From: Ramazzottius varieornatus
Taxonomy: Eukaryota > Tardigrada > Eutardigrada > Parachela > Ramazzottiidae
DNA: 64,000 nt
Direction of reading: 5' to 3'
Assembly: GCA_001949185.1 (NCBI GenBank)
Contig: BDGG01000001.1
Coordinates: 6,844,325 to 6,908,324, forward strand
In this document: positions 57,201 to 64,000 of the stretch, piece by piece
Layout: each line of letters starts with the position of its first letter
How positions within the stretch are numbered: position 1 is the stretch's first letter
The notes under the pieces: model-generated
The model's database searches: none
What the model saw: the letters and a program-made list of their open reading frames with translations, nothing else
Told to the model about the DNA's origin: nothing
Translations under genes and position numbers: made by a program

Positions 57201-60200
57201 AAGAATGGCGCAAGACGCCATGGGCCGGTGTCAATATCGACAGTATGGACGGTGACTGCAAATTCTTCCTCAAAGAACTCCGCGGTCAGGCACATCATTA
57301 TTTCACTCTATTCTTTCCTGCCGAATTTACTTAATTAGTTTGGTGATTTCAGCACTCGATAAAGAAAGTCGACAGTACGATGTCTTCGTCAACACGGAAA
57401 ATGACGTCAAAAATATGATTTCTTCACTAAAAGCCGTGGCCGAGTTACAAAATCCTGCTGTGAAAGAACGGTACGAAGATACGGGTTTTTTCTTCGCAAA
57501 CACTTCGATGTTATTCCGTGTGAACCTGTTGATATGGTGTTTTCCTGTGTTTGGTTAATGCAGTCTCTTCAACAGACATTGGGCCACGTTGATGGCGACG
57601 TGCGGTGTGCGCTTCGAGATGAATATAGACACGAAACTGGGCGACCTCTTCCGCCTACAGCTTCATAAGTTTGAAGACGAGGTGAAGAGTATCGTGGACC
57701 GAGCAGCCAAAGAACAAGGTATGGAGAAGACCTTGCGAGAGCTGAACAACACATGGGCCGATCTGCAGTACGACGTCGAGATCCACAACCGAACCAAGAC
57801 CGAACTGGTCAAGCTCAGTGACGAACTGGTGGAGACTCTCGAGGAAAACCAGATGCAGATTCAAGGCTTGTTAGCTTCCAAATACGTCGACTTCTTCCGC
57901 GAGCAAGTAACAAGCTGGCAGAAGAAACTGGCAGCTGCCGACCAAGTCTCTTCCTTGTTCAGGTACGATATCGAACGTCGGGAAATGAATTTAGCCTAAC
58001 TGTTGTATAAAGTGACACACTTTGTCAACGTTGTTGGCTGGAGGAGTGCGTCACTTGGGACGATCTGGTCGAGCCCTCAAGTGGCGATGTTATAAGCTGA
58101 GAGCGTACGCCACTTGAGAAAACGATCATTGTCAAGTCAATACCGAACAGTATTTTGAATGGTGAAGTTTAACGAAGTGTGTTCTTCTGCAGTGAGGTGT
58201 CGAAAACGTGGACATACCTCGAGACTATCTTTATCGGTTCGGAAGATATCCGAAAACAGCTACCCGACGACGCAGCGCTCTTCGACAGTCTGGATGTGCA
58301 GTTCAAGGGTGTGGCAAAAGACTTGGCGGCGAATCGTAATTTGTTGATTGCGACCAGTCAACCGAAGCTGTATGAAAGACTGGAGACCATCCAAAACGGT
58401 TTGGCCAAATGCGAGCAGGCTTTGTCAGAGTACCTCGAAAAGAAGCGGCTGGCATTCCCGCGGTTTTACTTCGTGTCGAATACCGATCTGCTAGATATTC
58501 TGTCTAACGGTAACAATCCGGAAAAGGTCTCGAGGCATTTGGTCAAGCTGTTTGACTCGCTGGCGGCTCTGAAGTTCCAACCGGCTCAGAAGCAGGGAGC
58601 GTTGGATGCAACAGATATGACGTCGAAAGACGGGGAAGTGGTTCAGCTGAAAACCGAGTGTCATTGCGACGGACAGGTATACTATTAATAATTATTGCAC
58701 GACTTACTGTGGCAAATTATCGTAAACCTAAAACATTCCGCATCTATGGAATCCTGGAGGTTAAGTAATGACGAAACGAATACTGAACTTCGCAGGCGAC
58801 AACCCTAGTTTCTGCAGGAGAAATGAAATAATTTTTCGGCCTTGATATTGATACCTCACATTAGCGGGTTTTGGACGATGATTCAGCTTGCTTGAATGTT
58901 TTGCAGGTTGAGAGCTGGCTGACGAATGTGCTCAACGCCATGCGAACCACCCTTCAAATGTCCATGAAGGAAGCTGTGACGGCCTACGAGGACAAGCCTC
59001 GTGAGCAGTGGATCTTCGACTACCCGGCCCAGGTCTCGCTAGCCGGTTCGCAAATCTGGTGGACCAGCGACGTCAACCTGGCTTTCAGTCGGCTGGAAGA
59101 AGGTATGGACACCGCCATGAAAGACAACTACAAAAAGCTCGTCACGCAACTCAACACCCTCGTCAGTCTGCTGCTGAACGACCTGACCTTCCAACAACGT
59201 CAGTGCATCGAAACCATCGCCACCTTGTGAGGAAAACAGATTCTAAAAAGTGTCAAACTACATCTGATAGAGTAATACCCTTTCGATGCTTCGACCGAAC
59301 TTTTTCTACGATTTTTTTTTATGATACAGGGACGTGCACAATCGAGATGTAGTGAATAAGTTGGTGGTCAGTAAAGTCGACCACGGTAACGCCTTCGCCT
59401 GGCAAGCTCAGCTACGTCATCGCTGGGACTTTAAGCTCAACAACTGCTACGCCAACATTTGCGATGCCCAGTTCGCCTACGACTACGAATACTTGGGTAA
59501 CGGTCCTCGACTGGTCGTCACGCCCTTGACGGATCGCTGTTACATCACACTGACGCAGTCACTGCATCTGATCCTCGGTGGCGCGCCGGCTGGTCCTGCT
59601 GGTACCGGCAAGACGGAGACCACCAAAGACTTGGGCAAAGCTTTGGGCATTATGGTGTATGTCTTCAACTGTTCGGAACAGATGGACTACAGGGTCAGTT
59701 CACATTCCCAACATTTGAGAATTTCTTCCTTGAAACTATGATATTTAATACTTTTTGGTTTGATCATAGTCCGTGGGAAATATTTACAAAGGGTTGGCGC
59801 AGACCGGTGCCTGGGGTTGTTTTGACGAGTTCAATCGCATTTCGGTGGAAGTGCTGTCGGTTGTGGCTGTGCAGGTGAAGTGTGTGCAGGATGCCATCAA
59901 GATGAAGAAGAAGCATTTTAACTTCCTCGGGGAGGACATCGTCTTGCGCTCTACCGTTGGCTTGTTCATCACCATGAACCCCGGCTACGCTGGTCGGACG
60001 GGTAAGACTGCTCATTGTTTGCCAGACCCGGAAGTAGCGAGTCTGAGGCACATACTCTCTTTCCAGAACTGCCGGAGAATTTAAAGGCACTGTTTCGACC
60101 TTGCGCTATGGTCGTTCCGGTACGTGATGGTGGTTCTTGGAGTTGTCGAGTTGCTTTGCTTGAATAATCTTTTATTGGTAGGATTTTGAGTTGATTGCTG

Positions 60201-63200
60201 AGATCAACTTGGTATCAAAAGGCTTCATCAACGCCAAGTTACTTGCTCGCAAGTTCGTGACGCTGTACAGCCTTTGTCGGGAGCTCCTCTCGAAACAAGC
60301 TCATTACGATTGTACGTACATGTTTAATCTGGAAGAAACTATACGATCACACTCGAAAATCAAATTATCAGGACCAATATCGTGTAGAAAAATGTCGTCC
60401 AGAGAGAGCTCGACCGTGGTTCTTTCAACAGAAATTAATGTCGGTCTAAACCATATACTGTACAGTATTACTCGTTTCCATTGGTCTCATCACGGTAGTT
60501 TCAGCTCAAAGTTTTTTTGTGCGTCAACTAAATCGATAATTCAGATTGGCCGCAATTTTCTGCACTTCTCCGTTGAGCATCCAGTCTTTTGCAGGGGGTC
60601 TTCGAGCCATCAAGTCGGTGCTGGTCGTCGCCGGTGTCCTTAAGCGGGCCGACAAGGACCGCTCTGAAGACCAAGTGCTGATGCGCGCCCTTCGAGACTT
60701 TAACATTCCCAAGATCATCAACGAAGACATGCCAGTCTTTATGGGTCTCATCGGTGACCTCTTCCCCGCCCTCAACGTCCCCCGTAAACGCGATCGCGAG
60801 TTCGAGTCCAACATCAAGAAAGCCACCATCGATCTGAAGCTGCAACCCGAGGACAACTTTGTCCTCAAAGTCGTCCAACTGCAGGAGCTCCTCGACGTGC
60901 GCCACAGTGTCTTTGTCCTGGGCGCTGCCGGCGCTGGCAAGACCCAAGTGTGGCGGGCACTGCAAAAGACCTACCAGAATGCCAAGAGGAAGCCTACAGT
61001 GATGGACTTGAACCCGAAGGCGGTGACCAATGACGAGCTCTTTGGTGTCATCAATCCAGCGACAAGAGAATGGAAAGACGGGCTCTTCGCCGTCATCATG
61101 CGTGATATAGCCAATATTACCGGCGATGGACCCAAGTGGATCGTCCTGGATGGTGACATTGATCCCATGTGGATCGAAAGTCTGAACACCGTCATGGATG
61201 ACAACAAGGTTCTAACGCTGGCTAGTAACGAGCGTATTGCGATGACGCCGCAAATGAGGCTGGTCTTTGAGATCTCCCATTTGAAGACGGCCACACCGGC
61301 CACAGTCTCTCGCGCCGGTAAGGACGAGAAAATGTCTAGTCAAAGTAGGCAAACATTCTATGGATTTCTTTAAAATTTTTTAATTTAATGGTGCAATCGT
61401 GATTCGTGAAGGCAATAACTTTTACTGGCCACATTGCGAACGTTCTTTCTTCTACAGGAATTTTGTTCATCAATATTACGGACATTGGCTGGGCACCGTA
61501 AGTATCTTTCTGGGGCAGCTGGAATTTTTGATATTGAAGTTTACGGTACAAATCCTGTACTTCGGAACTGACGTGTGATGGGGTGGTAGGTTTGTGACAT
61601 CATGGATGAACGCCAGAGAGAATGCGGCAGAAAAACAGCTGCTGGCCCAGCTCTTCGATCGGCATGTCCCCTACATGTTGGACGCGGTCAAGACCTCCTT
61701 GAAGATGGCCATACCGATTCCGGATGTGGCATTAATCCAGACGCTGTGTGGGCTGCTGGATGCCTTGTTGCCACAAGACCAGAAAGCTAGCGAACTCAAC
61801 AAGGATGAGTACGAGATATTCTTCCATTTTGCCTGCATATGGGCTTTCGGCGGACCGCTCTTACAAGATCAGGTACGTCAAGCCGCAAATACTTATCATC
61901 ACTAATCAGACTTCCGAAGCTGAATTTCTTGCTCCGCAGAATCCAGATCAAAAGGCTGAGTTCAACAACATTTGGAACAATGAGTTTAAGACATCAAAGT
62001 TCTCCAACCTCGATTCGGTCTTTGGGTACTTTTACGATGCCAAGGAGAAAGAAATTATGCCCTGGACCAGCTCCATCACACCCTTCAAACTCAACCCCGA
62101 ACTACCAGTTCAAGTATGTGTGTGTGTGGTTGATTATGCTTGATTGATTTGATGACTGAGATCCGTACTGTGGACGTCCAAGTTCTCCATCTCTTGTGAT
62201 TAGTTCAACATGGCAAAATTGTTTTTCAGGCCCAATTGGTTCAGACAGCAGAGACTGTTCGTATCCGTTTCCTTCTAAACCTGTTGATCAAAGTTGGGAA
62301 GCCGGTGATGTTGGTGGGACCGGCCGGTTCCGGCAAGTCGGTCTTGATGAACGACTCGTTGAAGCGTTTGCCCACCGACGATTTCGCTGTCACTCAAATC
62401 TCTTTCAACTTTTACACCACCTCCATGATGTTGCAAAATATGATGGAGAAACCATTGGAAAAGAAGTCAGGCCGAAGCTACGGACCGGTCGGCAACAAGA
62501 GGATGATATACTTTATCGACGACATGAATATGCCCGAAGTAAGCACCAACCCCCAACCATTTCATTATTTTCCGTGACTGTACCCTGTACACTTCCGTGT
62601 TGCAGGTCGACAAGTATGGAACTGTGCAACCGCACACCATAATCAAGCAGCACATTGACTACGGCCACTGGTACGACAGGCAAAAGCTCTTCGCCAAGGA
62701 CATTTTGAATTGCCAATACCTGTCTTGCATGAATCCAGCGGCCGGTAGTTTCACCATTATACCGCGTTTACAGGTACGATAAAGAGGTTTTTGACATCGA
62801 AAATCATTCCTTCGTACATACCGGAATAATGATTGCATGTGTTGGACGGTTGTAGCGGCATTTCTCCGTCTTCACGATTGGCTTTCCGTCCAGCGACAGT
62901 GTCTCGACCATTTACGGCTCGTTCGCACAGCAGCATTTTGAACAGAAAGGCTTCACCGACGTTGTGCGCAATACGGTCAACGCGGTCCTCCCGGCTGCGT
63001 TGATGCTACATGGCAAAGTAGCGGCCACCTTCCTTCCCACCGCCGTCAAGTTCCACTATGTCTTCAACTTGCGCGACTTGTCCACAATTTTCCAAGTAAG
63101 ATAGGAAATATATTTCTCTTCATAATTATCGAGTCAAGCCATTTGATGAATCTTCAATTTTCGTCAAAAGGGAATGATGTTTGCCAAGGCTGAACTGATC

Positions 63201-64000
63201 AAAACGAAAGACGAGGTGATCAAGCTATGGATGCACGAGAGCCTTCGGGTCTACTGCGACAAGCTGATCGGCAAGAAAGACATTGAGTCTTTCATGAAGC
63301 TACTGGGCGATGTGGCCATCAAGTCCAAGCTGGTCGATGAAAAGTACATGGAGACGGTTAAGTACCTTCCTCACTGTCACTTTGCGCAAGGTGTCGGCGA
63401 GCCAAAGTATGCTCAAGTCAAGAGCATAGCCGAAATCCAGAAGATCCTCACTGGAGCTCTGACACTGTACAACGATGAATTACCCGCTATGAACCTCGTA
63501 CTCTTTCAAGACGCCATTGAACACATGTACGATGCCTTACATTTTCAGACAATATTGGAACATTGAGACTAAATCGGTCTTTTTCTTCTGTAGTTGTCGC
63601 ATCAACCGTATTCTGGAACTTCCTCGTGCCAACGCCCTTCTTGTCGGTGTCGGTGGGTGCGGAAAGCAAAGCTTATCAAGGCTAGCCGCTTACATCAGTG
63701 GACTTCAAGTCTTCCAGCTTACTCTCAGGAAAGGTTATGGTATAAATGATCTGAAGGTACGATGGTCGCTCGACGGTGAATTCTCGAGTTGAAGTGACTA
63801 GTGATGGCGCCTTGTTGGTATAGGCGGATTTGGCGGAAGTCTTCAGGAGGACCGGTGTGAAGAACGAGAACATTGTTTTCCTGATGACGGATAGCCAAGT
63901 ATCCGATGAGTCCTTCCTGGTGTTGATTAACGACTTGTTGGCCTCCGGTGAAGTACCGGATCTCTTTGCGCCTGACGTGGTGGAAGACATTATCAACGGT
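51233..64000 (+). CDS. Axonemal dynein heavy chain (DNAH9/11/17 type), 5' part
   Basis: Thirty-two exons can be joined in frame for about 2,925 residues; the gene runs off the window in AAA4 (full family length ~4,400). Exons: 51233-51634, 51933-52138, 52216-52405, 52476-52787, 52867-53100, 53300-53587, 53658-53989, 54568-54697, 54769-55436, 55721-56084, 56151-56398, 56440-56662, 56754-56870, 56945-57284, 57353-57470, 57576-57962, 58193-58676, 58907-59226, 59330-59693, 59770-60001, 60067-60119, 60182-60311, 60595-61317, 61458-61497, 61590-61872, 61940-62113, 62230-62538, 62606-62773, 62856-63095, 63171-63526, 63594-63756, 63824 onward. P-loops: AAA1 [13 protein letters not shown] (~1871), AAA2 GAAGAGKTQ (~2155), AAA3 GPAGSGKSV (~2484), AAA4 GVGGCGKQ (~2829). 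[16 protein letters not shown] and [12 protein letters not shown] place it with outer-arm beta chains. It drives ciliary or sperm flagellar beating. The first 1,100 residues are poorly conserved; exons 2, 8 and 12 are least certain. Confidence 0.95.
51704..51837. repeat. Two hairpin repeats in dynein intron 1
   Basis: At 51704-51755 (CCAAGTCGCGCAGG ... GCGCAGCTTGGG) and 51785-51837 (TTAAGCGGCGCACGTTTTC ... GTGCGCCACTTCGGG), joined by the family flank CATCTTGTCGAGT. Confidence 0.8.
53166..53219. repeat. Hairpin repeat in dynein intron 5
   Basis: CCCCAAGTGGCGCAGGC with right arm GGCGTGAGCGACTTGGG. Confidence 0.7.
54140..54427. mobile_element. ~288 bp MITE in a dynein intron
   Basis: Inverted ends GACCTCTAACCCTCC and GGAGGGTTAGAGGT bracket a non-coding interior in the intron between dynein exons 7 and 8. 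No transposase. Confidence 0.6.
58008..58117. repeat. Two hairpin repeats in dynein intron 16
   Basis: At 58008-58059 (AAAGTGACACAC ... GTGCGTCACTTGGG) and 58076-58117 (CTCAAGTGGCG ... CGTACGCCACTTGAG). Confidence 0.75.

Overview
The window is a stretch of a compact animal nuclear genome. The genes are split by short GT-AG introns (mostly 50-500 bases), lie close together on both strands, and encode metazoan proteins: HDAC3, CNOT10, CHORDC1, GPKOW, FKBP14, ribosomal protein eL42, phospholipid scramblase, an annexin, a gp130-type cytokine receptor and an outer-arm axonemal dynein heavy chain. The axonemal dynein argues against a nematode. A small-genome invertebrate, for example an ecdysozoan such as a tardigrade, would fit, but I cannot fix the phylum from the sequence. 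I saw no rRNA, tRNA or CRISPR.

Layout. 0.5-3.4 kb (+): C-terminal exons of an unrecognised gene. 3.8-6.4 kb (-): a secreted CUB/LDLa/trypsin-type protease. 6.9-9.0 kb (-): an annexin with a long leader. 9.7-14.1 kb (-): three paralogous small secreted cysteine-rich cationic peptides, interspersed with an annexin leader lacking its core and with inverted-repeat elements. 15.6-17.2 kb (+): phospholipid scramblase with two alternative last exons. 18.2-27.4 kb (-): a broken animal-type fatty acid/polyketide synthase, interrupted by a 2.3 kb DNA transposon and carrying nested smaller elements. 28.9-33.0 kb (-): a gp130-like receptor. 34.5-35.3 kb (+): FKBP14. 35.6-36.5 kb (-): a folate-receptor-like protein. 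36.8-38.0 kb (-): CHORDC1. 39.4-40.8 kb (-): GPKOW. 41.6-42.3 kb (+): RPL36A. 42.7-44.3 kb (-): HDAC3, whose 5' end is repeated beyond a 50-N gap. 46.7-50.7 kb (+): CNOT10. 51.2-64.0 kb (+): the first ~2,925 residues of a DNAH9/11/17-type dynein, running off the window.

The genes do not form one pathway; this is an ordinary mix of housekeeping genes with a repeat-rich, accessory-like stretch from about 9 to 28 kb. Exon models were built by hand by joining GT-AG sites so that reading frame and family homology continue; for most genes the summed exon lengths come out in frame.

The features most worth attention are: a short hairpin repeat (stem GTGGCGCAC/GTGCGCCAC) present in about 20 copies, nearly all in introns or between genes; the cysteine-rich peptide cluster; the synthase pseudogene with a transposon whose computed removal restores the frame; and the duplicated last exons of the scramblase.
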